Shown here piece after piece: positions 54,942 through 63,795 of a stretch of DNA of 64,000 bases (position 1 is its first letter; the number at the start of each line of letters is the position of its first letter). The position numbers and the translations under genes were made by a program. Source of the stretch: Frigidibacter sp. RF13 (GTDB lineage Bacteria > Pseudomonadota > Alphaproteobacteria > Rhodobacterales > Rhodobacteraceae); contig NZ_JAPNUE010000001.1 in NCBI RefSeq assembly GCF_026626305.1, positions 62,001 through 126,000 of the forward strand, in the 5' to 3' direction. The notes beneath the pieces are model-generated. The model did not search any database, had not been told where the DNA came from, and worked only from the letters and a program-made list of their open reading frames with translations.

Positions 54942-56144
54942 ATGATGGATGACACGACGCTCGCCACGGTGCGGCTGAGGCCCAAGGCCGACGCGCGCGC
55001 CATCCGCCACGGATTTCCCTGGGTCTATGCCGACGAGCTGGTGACCGACCGGCGGACGATGGCGCTGGCGGCCGGGGCGCTGGCGGTTCTGGAGGATGGC
55101 GAGCGGCGGCCGCTCGGGCTGGTGACGGTCAACCCGAAATCGAAGATCATCGCGCGGATGCTTGACCGCGATCCCGGCGCGCGGATCGATCAGGACTGGT
55201 TCGCGGCACGGCTTTCGCGGGCGCTCGCGCTTCGTGCGCGGTTGTATGATGCGCCTTTCTACCGGCTGGTCCATGCCGAGGCCGACGGATTGCCGGGCGT
55301 GATCATTGATCGGTTCGGCGATGTCGCTGTGGTGCAGCCGAATGCGGCCTGGGCGGAAAGCCTCCTCGAGCCGCTGGTCGCGGCACTCGTCGCTGTGACC
55401 GGCGTGACGGCGGTGGTGAAGAACGGTACCGGGCGGTCGCGGGGGCTTGAAGGATTGGTCGAGGAAACGCTGGTCCTGACGGGCAGGGTCGCGGGTCCCG
55501 TGCCGGTGCCGATGAACGGCGCGACCTATATGGCCGATGTGCTGGGCGGGCAGAAGACCGGGCTCTTCTTCGATCAGCGCGACAATCACCGTTTCGGGGC
55601 GCGGCTCGCTGATGGCGCGCGGGTGCTGGATGTCTTTTCCCATGTCGGGGGCTTTGCGTTGGCGGCGCTCGCCGGGGGCGCCAGGTCGGCGCTGTCGGTC
55701 GACGCCTCGACCGCCGCGCTGGAGCTGGCGGCGAGGGGGGCCTCGGCCTCGGGCTTCAGCGAGCGGTTCTCGGTCCGCAAGGGCGATGCCTTTGCCGTGA
55801 TGGAGGTGATGGCCGAAGAAGGCGCGCAGTTCGATCTGGTGATCTGCGACCCTCCGGCCTTCGCGCCCTCGAAACTGGCGCTGGAGGCGGGCTTGCGGGC
55901 CTATGAGCGGGTGGCGAAGCTCGCCGCGCGTCTGGTGGCGCCCGGGGGCTACCTCGGGCTTTGCTCCTGCTCGCATGCGGCGGATCTGTCGCAATTCCGA
56001 AATGCCTCGGCGCGCGGCATCGGCCGGGGCGGGCGGCGGGGGCAGCTGATCCACACCGGCTTTGCCGGACCGGACCATCCGATGCTGCCGCAGCTGGCCG
56101 AGAGCGGCTATCTGAAGGCGCTGTTCTTCCGGCTTGACGGATGA
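54942..56144 (+). CDS. rlmI: 23S rRNA methyltransferase RlmI-like
   Basis: A class I SAM methyltransferase, 400 aa, that in E. coli makes m5C1962 of 23S rRNA. The N-terminal PUA part is RLRPKADARAIRHGFPWVYADEL. The catalytic domain has GQKTGLFFDQRDNHRF, the SAM motif VLDVFSHVGGFALAAL, and DLVICDPPAFAP with a catalytic-type cysteine cluster in LGLCSCSHAADL. It overlaps the PIN-domain gene by 4 bases (ATGA). Confidence 0.88.
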   Translation: MMDDTTLATVRLRPKADARAIRHGFPWVYADELVTDRRTMALAAGALAVLEDGERRPLGLVTVNPKSKIIARMLDRDPGARIDQDWFAARLSRALALRARLYDAPFYRLVHAEADGLPGVIIDRFGDVAVVQPNAAWAESLLEPLVAALVAVTGVTAVVKNGTGRSRGLEGLVEETLVLTGRVAGPVPVPMNGATYMADVLGGQKTGLFFDQRDNHRFGARLADGARVLDVFSHVGGFALAALAGGARSALSVDASTAALELAARGASASGFSERFSVRKGDAFAVMEVMAEEGAQFDLVICDPPAFAPSKLALEAGLRAYERVAKLAARLVAPGGYLGLCSCSHAADLSQFRNASARGIGRGGRRGQLIHTGFAGPDHPMLPQLAESGYLKALFFRLDG

Positions 56145-56683
56145 AGGTGCTGCTCGATGCCTGCGTGCTTTACCCGACCGTCCTGAGGGAAATCCTGATC
56201 GGCGCCGCGGCGGCAGGCCTTTACCGGCCGCTCTGGTCGGAGCGGATATTGGAGGAATGGGCGCGAGCGACGGTGAAGCTAGGCCCCGGTGCGGAGGCGG
56301 TGGCGCGGGGCGAGATCGCAGTGCTGAAGACCGCCTGGCCGGGCGCCTCGGTCGCGCCGGGGGCGGCGCTTCTCGGCCGGTTGTGGCTGCCCGATCCGAA
56401 CGACATCCATGTGCTCGCCGCCGCAGTGGCGGGCGGGGCGGACCTGATCGTCACCTTCAATGCCGCCGATTTCCCCCGCCACATCCTGACCGAGGAGGGG
56501 CTGGACCGGCAGGACCCAGATCAGTTCCTGCTGGCGCTTCATGACGCTTCGCCGGAGGTGGTGAGCGAGGTCTGCGAAAGGGTGCGCGCCGAGGCCGAGA
56601 GACTTTCGGGCGAGCGGCAGGAGATGCGGGCGTTGATGAAGCGGGCGAAGCTGCCGAAGCTCGGCAAGCGTCTCTCTGGCTAG
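56141..56683 (+). CDS. PIN-domain protein coupled to rlmI (RSP_2648 family)
   Basis: A 180-aa PIN-fold protein. The N-terminus MKVLLDACVLYPTVLRE holds the first acidic metal ligand (D7). ILEEWARATVK supplies another, and LPDPNDIHVLAAAVAGGADLIVTFNAADF has the later Asp cluster. Such domains are RNases and are often toxins, but no antitoxin gene adjoins it. Its translational coupling to an rRNA methyltransferase instead suggests a role in ribosomal or RNA metabolism. Confidence 0.78.
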   Translation: MKVLLDACVLYPTVLREILIGAAAAGLYRPLWSERILEEWARATVKLGPGAEAVARGEIAVLKTAWPGASVAPGAALLGRLWLPDPNDIHVLAAAVAGGADLIVTFNAADFPRHILTEEGLDRQDPDQFLLALHDASPEVVSEVCERVRAEAERLSGERQEMRALMKRAKLPKLGKRLSG

Positions 56684-56697
56684 ATGCCCGGGCTAGG

Positions 56698-56765
56698 CGG
56701 ATTCGAAACGAAATCCGTCCGGACCCTTTCAAAGGGTCCGGTCCGAAATCTTTCAAAGATTTCGG
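56698..56765. terminator. Triple hairpin terminator at convergent genes (family locus C)
   Basis: Three stem-loops in a row: CGGATT...AATCCG (56698-56717), CCGGACCCTTTCAAAGGGTCCGG (56719-56741, perfect) and CCGAAATCTTTCAAAGATTTCGG (56743-56765, perfect). It sits between the convergent PIN and XerD-like genes. The last stem is almost the same as the second hairpin of locus A. Confidence 0.8.
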
Positions 56766-56805
56766 ATCCCTGTCGGTCCGCTCGACCGCTGCCGATCTTC
56801 CCGGT

Positions 56806-57789
56806 TCAGTCCTCTTGCCCGGCTTTCCTTCTTGACGCCGGGCGGGCCGCTTTCGCCAAGGGATGATGGTTGAGGACCAGTGCCTTCAGCCGTTCGTCCA
56901 GCACATGGGTGTAAATCTCGGTTGTGGCGATATCGGCGTGGCCAAGAAGCGTCTGGATCACGCGCAGGTCGGCGCCGCCTTCGAGCAGATGGGTGGCGAA
57001 GGCGTGGCGCAGCCGGTGGGGGGTGACGTCTGCCGGGGACACGCCTGCCGCGACCGCGATGTCCTTCAAGAGCCGGTGGAATAGCTGGCGCGAGAAGTGA
57101 CCTTCGGCGCCGCTCGCCGGAAAGAGGAAGCGCGAAGGGGGCATGCGGCGGGCGATCCGCGCCTCCTCTTCGGCCGCGTCGCGGGTGGCAAGCCAGGTGG
57201 CAAGCGCCCTGCGGGCGGGCTGCGACAGGGGCACCAGCCGTTCCTTGCCGCCCTTGCCCTTGACCATCAGCATCGCCGGATCGCCGCGCGCGGCCTGCAC
57301 CGGCAAGCTGACCAACTCGCTGACCCGCATGCCGGTCGCGTAGAGCAGTTCCATCAGGCAGAGGTTCCTCTGCCGCTCCGCCTCGGTGCGCCCCTGCGCC
57401 TCGGTGGCGGCAATCAGGGCGTTCACCTGATCGCGCGACAGGCTTTTCGGCAGCTGCCGATCACGTCCCGGGCCGGACAGGCGCAGCGCGGGGTTGTCGG
57501 GGCGCCAGCCCTCTTCATAGGCGAAGCGGTACAGTTGGCGGATCGCCGATAGCCGCCGGGCGCGGGTGGCGCGGCTCAGACCCTCGGCATCGCAACGCGT
57601 GAGGTAGTCCTCGACGGCTGCCTGATCGGCCGTGTCGAGGGCTAGGCTGCGTGACGTGAGCCAGTCGGCGAAGTCCTTGAGGTCGCGTCCATAGGCAAGG
57701 AGCGTGTTGCGGGCCGCATCGCGTTCGGCCGCCTGACCTTCGAGGAAGGCAGAAATCCAGCGCCCGGCAAGATCGCCTGCGCCCGCCAT
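56806..57789 (-). CDS. xerD: Tyrosine recombinase XerD-like
   Basis: A site-specific recombinase (327 aa) that resolves chromosome dimers at dif with XerC. The N-terminal core-binding domain has RDAARNTLLAYGRDLKDFADWL. The catalytic domain shows Arg in TGMRVSELVSL, a Lys in VKGKGGKERLVPL, HRLRHAFATHLLEGG (His-x-x-Arg) and the nucleophile Tyr in TTEIYTHV. It follows the 532-aa hypothetical gene by three bases on the same strand. A phage-like integrase is less likely, given the full-length XerC/D layout. Confidence 0.85.
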   Translation of the reverse strand: MAGAGDLAGRWISAFLEGQAAERDAARNTLLAYGRDLKDFADWLTSRSLALDTADQAAVEDYLTRCDAEGLSRATRARRLSAIRQLYRFAYEEGWRPDNPALRLSGPGRDRQLPKSLSRDQVNALIAATEAQGRTEAERQRNLCLMELLYATGMRVSELVSLPVQAARGDPAMLMVKGKGGKERLVPLSQPARRALATWLATRDAAEEEARIARRMPPSRFLFPASGAEGHFSRQLFHRLLKDIAVAAGVSPADVTPHRLRHAFATHLLEGGADLRVIQTLLGHADIATTEIYTHVLDERLKALVLNHHPLAKAARPASRRKAGQED

Positions 57790-57792
57790 CCC

Positions 57793-59391
57793 TCAGCCGC
57801 GCCGCTCGAGAAGGAGGAGATCGAGCGCCGCCTGCCGCGCTGCCTGCTCAAGCCCGACCTTGCGCAGCAGCGCGAGCCCGCCGGTGACATCCCTCAGATC
57901 GCCGCTCGCCCCCTGTGTTACTGCATCGATCGCCTTCAGGATCGCCTCGCCGAGTTTCTTGTCGGCGAGCAGCGTGGCCAGTTGCGGCGGCAGCGGCGGC
58001 TCCGGGTCGGAAAAGGCGTGCTGGATCGCCACGCCCAGTTGATCGGGCGGGGTGAGGCCGGTCGTGTCGCCCCGGGCCACGCCGATCAGGAACCGTTCGG
58101 CCATGTCCGCGGGCTCGCGGCGGTTGGCGAGCGCCTCGTAGGCCTGGGACAGTAGCGCCACCCGGAAGGCGAGCGCGCCTGCCTCGCCCTTGAGCTCGGC
58201 GTTGGCAAGTCGCACGCCGAAAAGTTCGGCAAAGGGCACCTCCAGCTCAAGTGGCGTCATCTGTGCCCAGGCGGCGTCAAGCGCAGTGATCGTCGCCTCC
58301 ATGTCGCCCTCGGCCAGCGCCTGATCCAGCGCCTGCACCGCCTTGACCCGTTCCCACACCCCGCCCGAGGCGGCGGCGCGCTGTTCGGAATAAAGCCCCA
58401 TCAGCCGGTTGGGCGGGATCGCGCCCACGCGCGCCAGCCGCTCGCCTGCCTCGATCCGCGCCTTCCAGCCGCTGTTCGAGCGGAGGTCGGCCTGGGCGAA
58501 GGCCACCGGCAGGGTGACGGTCGGCAGGGGCTGACCGATCGCCTCCATCATCCTCAGGACCAGGGGCGAGGGGCGGTCGGGCAGGGGCAGGTCTTCGGCA
58601 CCATCGGCCAGCTCGGGGTCGAGGAAGCGTGCCAGAAGCTCTGCCATCCCCGGATCGATGGTGCCCAGCGTCTCGCCGGTCCTCAGCGCAAGTGCTGCAG
58701 CATTCCAGTCGCCGCCGCGCGCCAGGCAGAAAATGCGGGCGGGGAAGGTCGGCGCGATCTCTGGCGTGGCGCGCATCACCCGGCAGGCACGGTCTTCCTC
58801 GCCCACAAGAAGCGAGGCATCGAACCAGCGGCGGAAGCTTTCGGGATCGGGCTTGGCCATCAGTTCGAGGATCGCAAGCGCCGGTTCCAACGCGCCAAGG
58901 TCTAGAAGCCGGTCGATCCGGGCGAGGAACAGCGCGTTCTGCGGATCGTTGTCGGCGGGTGGCGACAGTTCGGTGATCAGGAGCGCATAGAGCAGCGAGC
59001 GCATGGCGGGTAGCGTGTCCGGCCGCTCCGCCCGCAGGTGACGGGCGAGATCGGACGAGGGGGTCGTACCCCAGAGCGACGGCGGCAGGCCGGAACGGGC
59101 GGCGCTGACAAGGCCGAGGGCGACGGGAGCCTGGCGATTGAGCGGCGTCACGGTGATCGTGTCGGCGGGGGGCGGCGCAAGGCCGGTTGGTGCCGGAGAC
59201 CCGGCCTGTGGTTGCGGCACGGCGATCGGTCCGCGGGGCAGGGTGGCGGGGGTCGCGACGGATTGCGACAGCCAGTCGATCGCCGACAGCGGCGCCTGGT
59301 CCGCGCCTTCGCCCCGCGCGATACCCGCCGCCCCGAAGATCGCGAGCCCGAGGCCCAGGGCCCGGGCCGCCCGTTCAGTTGCCTTCGACAT
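57793..59391 (-). CDS. Large exported hypothetical protein upstream of xerD
   Basis: A 532-aa protein I cannot assign. It starts with an amphipathic/hydrophobic segment (ALGLGLAIFGAAGIARGEG) like a signal peptide, then a Pro-rich region (residues 45-80), and then long Ala/Leu-rich helices typical of alpha-solenoids or TPR-like folds (LARIDRLLDLGALEPALAILELM, GGVWERVKAVQALDQALAEG). No catalytic motif is seen. It begins inside the 46-aa membrane ORF (17-base overlap) and precedes xerD by three bases. It resembles uncharacterised Rhodobacterales proteins at this position. Confidence 0.65.
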   Translation of the reverse strand: MSKATERAARALGLGLAIFGAAGIARGEGADQAPLSAIDWLSQSVATPATLPRGPIAVPQPQAGSPAPTGLAPPPADTITVTPLNRQAPVALGLVSAARSGLPPSLWGTTPSSDLARHLRAERPDTLPAMRSLLYALLITELSPPADNDPQNALFLARIDRLLDLGALEPALAILELMAKPDPESFRRWFDASLLVGEEDRACRVMRATPEIAPTFPARIFCLARGGDWNAAALALRTGETLGTIDPGMAELLARFLDPELADGAEDLPLPDRPSPLVLRMMEAIGQPLPTVTLPVAFAQADLRSNSGWKARIEAGERLARVGAIPPNRLMGLYSEQRAAASGGVWERVKAVQALDQALAEGDMEATITALDAAWAQMTPLELEVPFAELFGVRLANAELKGEAGALAFRVALLSQAYEALANRREPADMAERFLIGVARGDTTGLTPPDQLGVAIQHAFSDPEPPLPPQLATLLADKKLGEAILKAIDAVTQGASGDLRDVTGGLALLRKVGLEQAARQAALDLLLLERRG

Positions 59392-59515
59392 TCAGCTCGA
59401 CCGGTTGCACCACATCCCCCTGTTCGGGCGAAAGATCGCCGAGATAGGCAAAGGCCACAAGCCCAAGGAATCCGACGATCGCCAGCGTGATGAGTGCCTT
59501 TAGAATGCGAAACAT
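59375..59515 (-). CDS. 46-aa membrane peptide overlapping the large hypothetical gene
   Basis: A small gene, ATG 59515 to stop 59375, encoding a basic start (MFRILKALIT), one hydrophobic span (LAIVGFLGLVAFAYLG) and an acidic tail (DLSPEQGDVVQPVELNVEGN). It overlaps the 532-aa gene by 17 bases in another frame, which is typical of translational coupling. The composition and clean stop suggest it is real. Function unknown. Confidence 0.6.
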   Translation of the reverse strand: MFRILKALITLAIVGFLGLVAFAYLGDLSPEQGDVVQPVELNVEGN

Positions 59516-59704
59516 ATGTGCCTGCCTGTTCTTTCCGCTTGAGGGACCGCCATAGTCGGGCTGCCGCTTCGCGGATATCGGGGCACTTTATATATGGCTT
59601 TTTCGGCGAGATCACGCCATTGAGGGCAAAAAGCCGCGCGTCGAGGCAAGAAAGCGGGAAACCGCCGCCTGTCCGGCGCAATCGGTCTGTCTCGGGGGAG
59701 CGGA

Positions 59705-60262
59705 TTGGCCTTCGCGCTTAGACATACGGTGGCGCTCATCGGGATGATGGGGGCCGGGAAGACCGCGGTCGGGAACGCTTTGGCGCGCCTCGTCGGTGTG
59801 CCGTTCGTCGATTCGGACGAAGAACTCGTTCGCGCCGCGCAGATGAGCGTGGCGGAAATCTTCGCCCGCGACGGCGAAGCCTTCTTCCGGGCGCGCGAAA
59901 CCGAGGTGCTGGCGCGGCTCCTCTCGGGGCCGCCCTGCGTGCTTTCGACCGGCGGCGGCGCTTTTCTGTCAGAACGCAACCGCTCGCTTATTGCCGAGAA
60001 GGGCGCGGCGATCTGGCTGAAGGCCGATCTGGAGCTTCTGTGGCAGCGCGTCCGCCACAAGACGACGCGCCCGCTTCTGCATACGCCCGATCCCAAGCGC
60101 ACTTTGAGCGACCTTTTGGACGCGCGCGCACCCGTCTATGCGCTGGCGGGCGTGGTGGTGGAGGCCGAACCCGATTTGACGGTTGACGATATGGCCGCGA
60201 AGGTCTTGAAGGCGCTCATCCTTCATGGCGATGTGGTGGAGCGGGATGAGCGGCAGGATTGA
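59705..60262 (+). CDS. aroK: Shikimate kinase
   Basis: Phosphorylates shikimate in the aromatic pathway. The 185-aa protein carries the P-loop GMMGAGKT at residues 13-20, shikimate contacts in FVDSDEELV, and LSTGGGAFLSERN. It starts at TTG 59705 with GGGGGAG upstream; no ATG lies before the P-loop. It overlaps aroB by 17 bases. Confidence 0.94.
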   Translation: MAFALRHTVALIGMMGAGKTAVGNALARLVGVPFVDSDEELVRAAQMSVAEIFARDGEAFFRARETEVLARLLSGPPCVLSTGGGAFLSERNRSLIAEKGAAIWLKADLELLWQRVRHKTTRPLLHTPDPKRTLSDLLDARAPVYALAGVVVEAEPDLTVDDMAAKVLKALILHGDVVERDERQD

Positions 60263-61361
60263 TACGGTTCATGTGGCGCTTGGCGCCCGCGCCTACGATG
60301 TGCGGATCGGGGCGGGGCTGATCCAGCGCGCGGGCGAGGAAATCCGGCCTCTGCTGCGGCGGCCGCGTGTGGCGGTCATCACCGATGAAACCGTGGGCCC
60401 GCTGCATCTGGACGCCTTGCGCGCGGGCCTTGGCGATATTGCCATGACCGCGCTTGCGCTGCCTGCGGGCGAGGCGACGAAGGGCTGGCCGGAGTTCAGC
60501 CGGGCCGTCGAATGGCTTCTGTCCGAGAAGGTCGAGCGCAAGGATGTGGTCGTGGCCTTCGGGGGCGGCGTCATTGGCGATCTGGTGGGGTTTGCGTCTG
60601 CCGTTCTTCGGCGCGGCGTGCGGTTCGTGCAGATACCGACAACCTTGCTCGCGCAGGTCGACAGTTCGGTCGGCGGCAAGACCGGCATCAATTCGGCCCA
60701 TGGCAAGAACCTGATCGGCGCCCTTCATCAGCCCGCGCTGGTGCTTGCGGATATCGAGGTCCTGGGCACACTCGCCCCCCGCGATTTCCTCGCGGGCTAT
60801 GGCGAGGTGGTGAAATACGGACTTCTGGGCGACGCCGCCTTTTTCGACTGGCTGGAGGCTCACGGGCCGTCAGCCGCGCAGGGCGACCTTGCCGCGCGCC
60901 AACACGCCGTCACCCATTCGGTGACGATGAAGGCGCGGATCGTCGAACGGGACGAAACCGAGGAGGGCGAGCGCGCGCTTCTCAATCTCGGCCATACCTT
61001 CTGCCACGCGCTCGAGGCCGCGACCGGCTATTCCGACCGGCTTCTGCATGGCGAAGGCGTGGCGATCGGATGCGCGCTGGCGTTCGAACTGTCGCAGCGC
61101 CTCGGCCTCTGTTCGCAAGAGGCGCCAAGCCGGGTTCGCGCCCACCTGAAAGCGATGGGCATGAAATGCGACCTTGCCGATATTCCGGGCGAACTGCCGG
61201 GGGCCGAAAGGCTGATCGCGCTGATGGGGCAGGACAAGAAGGTGGTCGACGGCCGCCTGCGCTTCATCCTCGCCCGCGGCATCGGCGAGGCTTTCGTGGC
61301 CGATGGCGTCGACATGGCGGTGGTCCGGACGGTGCTGGAAGAGGCGCTGGCGGGGCGTTAG
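60246..61361 (+). CDS. aroB: 3-dehydroquinate synthase
   Basis: Converts DAHP to 3-dehydroquinate, 371 aa. Features: VVVAFGGGVIGDLVGFA (NAD binding), IPTTLLAQVDSSVGGKTGIN, YGEVVKYGLLGD, and the zinc-ligand region LNLGHTFCHALE with HGEGVAIG. ATG 60246 has GGTGGAGCGG upstream. It is translated from within aroK and ends before the hairpin at 61417-61436. Confidence 0.96.
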   Translation: MSGRIDTVHVALGARAYDVRIGAGLIQRAGEEIRPLLRRPRVAVITDETVGPLHLDALRAGLGDIAMTALALPAGEATKGWPEFSRAVEWLLSEKVERKDVVVAFGGGVIGDLVGFASAVLRRGVRFVQIPTTLLAQVDSSVGGKTGINSAHGKNLIGALHQPALVLADIEVLGTLAPRDFLAGYGEVVKYGLLGDAAFFDWLEAHGPSAAQGDLAARQHAVTHSVTMKARIVERDETEEGERALLNLGHTFCHALEAATGYSDRLLHGEGVAIGCALAFELSQRLGLCSQEAPSRVRAHLKAMGMKCDLADIPGELPGAERLIALMGQDKKVVDGRLRFILARGIGEAFVADGVDMAVVRTVLEEALAGR

Positions 61362-61416
61362 TCGTGCCTGTTGACCCGGGGTTCAGTTCAATAGGTATGC
61401 GAGGCACAAGAAAGAA

Positions 61417-61436
61417 CCGGGGCCTCGCAGCCCCGG
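61417..61436 (-). terminator. Terminator between aroB and amt
   Basis: Stem CCGGGGC-CTCGCA-GCCCCGG, followed on the minus strand by TTCTTTCTT. It serves the minus-strand ammonium transporter and faces the end of aroB. Confidence 0.7.
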
Positions 61437-61471
61437 CAAGTTACCCTTGCGGGCCTCAGGAAACTTGTAAA

Positions 61472-62662
61472 TCAGGAATTCAGGTCGTAGGCGCGTTCGC
61501 CATGGCTGGCGAGGTCGAGGCCGTTGTATTCGGCCTCCTGATCGACCCGCATCGGGAAGGCCAGCGACGTAAGCTTCGCCAGCACATAGGTCGCGCCAAG
61601 CGTCCATGCGCCGACGATCAGCAGCGCACCCGCCTGCGCCGTCCAGCTTCCAGCGCTAAGGGCCGCGATCATCAGCGTACCGAAGATGCCGCCGACACCA
61701 TGGACGGCGAAGACGTCGAGCGTATCGTCGATCTTCAGCCGGTTGCGGATCAGTGCCACGGCCTCCTGACAGAGAATGCCCGCGATGCCGCCGATGAGAA
61801 GCGCGGCCCAAGGGCCGACGAAGCCAGAAGCGGGCGTGATCGAGGCAAGACCCGCGATCGTGCCGGTGACGATGCCCACAAGCGAGGCGCGGCCGAATTT
61901 CACCCGCTCCCATAGTGCCCAGGTCAGTGAGGCGGCGGCGGCCGACAGATGCGTTACAGTGATCGCCATCGCCGCCTGACCGTTTGCGGCCAAGGCGGAG
62001 CCGCCGTTGAAGCCGAACCAGCCGACCCAGAGAAGCCCTGCGCCAATTGCCACCAGCCCCGGCGCATGCGGCGGGGTGGTACGGTTGCGGCGCGGCCCGA
62101 TCATCACGGCGAGCAGAAGGGCGGCAAGCCCCGCCGTCTCATGCACCACGATCCCGCCCGCGAAATCCTTGGTGCCCGTGGCGCCGAATATCCCGCCATC
62201 GGCCATGAAGCCGCCGCCCCAGATCCAATGGGCAACTGGCGCATAGACGACAAGCATCCAGAGGCCCGAAAAGACCATGACGAAGGCGAAGGAAACGCGT
62301 TCGGCAAAGGCGCCGAGGAAGAGCGCAGGGGTGATGATCGCGAAGGTCATCTGGAAGGCGAAGAAAGCAATCTCTGGCAGCGCGCCGGTCAGGGTCTCGA
62401 TCGTAACGCCCGACAGACCTGCCCGCGTCAGCCCGCCCCAGAGGCTGCCCCAGCCGCCCTCGGTGCCGCCAAAGGCGATGCTGTAGCCCGCCACGAACCA
62501 CAGGACGCTCATCAGGGCTGCGATGGCGAAGCACTGCATGAAGACGGAGAGCACGTTCCGCGCCCGCACGAGCCCGCCGTAGAACAGCGCCAGCCCCGGC
62601 AGCGTCATCATCAGGACTAGCGCGGTGGCAAAGAGCACAAAGGCGGTATCGGCGGCGGACAT
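61472..62662 (-). CDS. amt: Ammonium transporter
   Basis: A trimeric ammonium channel of 396 aa with about 11 membrane segments. Conserved: GLALFYGGLVRARN, APVAHWIWGGG, the pore histidines in DFAGGIVVHETAG and VFAVHGVGGIFG, and LLWVGWFGFNGGSAL. No GlnK gene adjoins it, unlike many amtB loci. It begins at ATG 62662; the 152-codon extension in the same frame upstream is not part of the protein. Confidence 0.92.
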   Translation of the reverse strand: MSAADTAFVLFATALVLMMTLPGLALFYGGLVRARNVLSVFMQCFAIAALMSVLWFVAGYSIAFGGTEGGWGSLWGGLTRAGLSGVTIETLTGALPEIAFFAFQMTFAIITPALFLGAFAERVSFAFVMVFSGLWMLVVYAPVAHWIWGGGFMADGGIFGATGTKDFAGGIVVHETAGLAALLLAVMIGPRRNRTTPPHAPGLVAIGAGLLWVGWFGFNGGSALAANGQAAMAITVTHLSAAAASLTWALWERVKFGRASLVGIVTGTIAGLASITPASGFVGPWAALLIGGIAGILCQEAVALIRNRLKIDDTLDVFAVHGVGGIFGTLMIAALSAGSWTAQAGALLIVGAWTLGATYVLAKLTSLAFPMRVDQEAEYNGLDLASHGERAYDLNS

Positions 62663-62828
62663 GGGTTCTCCGGTCGGCAATGATCTGCAAACGGCAGAAA
62701 GCCGGTTCTGACTGCCCGTGAAAGCGGCATGCGCGGTCGGGATGCCCAAAACCGGGGCAGTTTGCAGAGCGCCCGAAAATTGGGCGGCTCCGGGTGGCAT
62801 GTGCCGGAAGTTCGGGCGCTTGGAGAAG

Positions 62829-63299
62829 TCAGAGTGCCGAAAGCAAAAGCGCCAGCGCATGGTCGACGGTCCGCGACCGGACCAAAGCGCGTCCCAGTGG
62901 GCCGAAGTCGATGGTTTCGGTGCGTGTTGCCCGCCCCGCGGCGGCGAGGCCGAAACAGACCCGCCCTTCGGGCTTGAACTCCGACCCGCCCGGTCCGGCG
63001 ATGCCGGTGACGGCGACGGCAAGCGTGGCCCCCGACCGGGCAAGCGCCCCCTCGGCCATCTCGCGCGCCACGTCCTCGCTGACTGCGCCATGCGCATCAA
63101 GCGTCGCGCTCCTGACACCCAGCATCGCCTGTTTGGCCGCGTTCGAATAGGTCACGAAGCCCCGGTCGAAGATCGCCGATGATCCTGCCACATCAGTGAT
63201 CGCCGCGGCAATCATGCCGCCGGTACAGCTTTCGGCGGTGGCGATGACCGTGCCCGCGGCATTGGCCCTTTCAAGAAGCGTGACGGCGGCAGGACGCAT
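62829..63299 (-). CDS. CinA-family nicotinamide-nucleotide amidohydrolase (PncC)
   Basis: A 156-aa stand-alone CinA C-terminal domain that deamidates nicotinamide mononucleotide in NAD salvage. It has [14 protein letters not shown] (Ser nucleophile), [14 protein letters not shown] and [18 protein letters not shown]. It lies one base from pgpA on the same strand. The longer CinA with a molybdopterin-like N-terminal half is not present. Confidence 0.9.
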   Translation of the reverse strand: MRPAAVTLLERANAAGTVIATAESCTGGMIAAAITDVAGSSAIFDRGFVTYSNAAKQAMLGVRSATLDAHGAVSEDVAREMAEGALARSGATLAVAVTGIAGPGGSEFKPEGRVCFGLAAAGRATRTETIDFGPLGRALVRSRTVDHALALLLSAL

Positions 63300-63300
63300 C

Positions 63301-63795
63301 TCAGGACCAGAAAAGTGGCGCGTGCCACAGAACGCCCGCCGCGACGGTCGCGATCCCAGCGAAAAGCCCCGCCCAGAGATCGTCTAGCATCACGCCGGCC
63401 GCATCGCCGCGCGCGTCGGCCCGGCCGACCAGCCAGGGCTTCCAGATGTCGAAAAGCCGGAAGAAGAGGAAGGCCGCGAGCGGCGCGGGCCAGGGCAGCC
63501 AGCCCTCCCAGCCGCGCGTCCAGAAGGCGAGCGAGGGCAGAAGAAGGGCGATCCACTGACCCGCCACCTCGTCGATCACCACTTCCGACGGATCGTCGCC
63601 CGGCCGGTCGGCGAGCAACCGCGCGCAGACCGCAAAGCCCGCCCAGATGGCGACCATCGTCGCCATCAATAGCCCCGGAAAGCCAGCATATCGGTCGATC
63701 GCCCAGCCCAGAAGCACGGCGCCAAGCGAGCCCCAGGTGCCGGGGGCGGGGCGCAGCAGGCCAAGGCCGAAGGCGGTTGCGAACAGCCGGATCAT
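63301..63795 (-). CDS. pgpA: Phosphatidylglycerophosphatase A
   Basis: A membrane phosphatase of 164 aa that makes phosphatidylglycerol. It has [28 protein letters not shown] and [12 protein letters not shown], the PgpA metal-binding blocks, plus hydrophobic spans. It overlaps the ispF-type gene by 4 bases (ATGA). Confidence 0.93.
   Translation of the reverse strand: MIRLFATAFGLGLLRPAPGTWGSLGAVLLGWAIDRYAGFPGLLMATMVAIWAGFAVCARLLADRPGDDPSEVVIDEVAGQWIALLLPSLAFWTRGWEGWLPWPAPLAAFLFFRLFDIWKPWLVGRADARGDAAGVMLDDLWAGLFAGIATVAAGVLWHAPLFWS

Noticed and set aside
62663..63118. N-terminal extension of the ammonium transporter frame
   Set aside because: The added 152 codons are Arg/Pro-rich, overlap the CinA gene and precede a proper MSAADTAF start at 62662.
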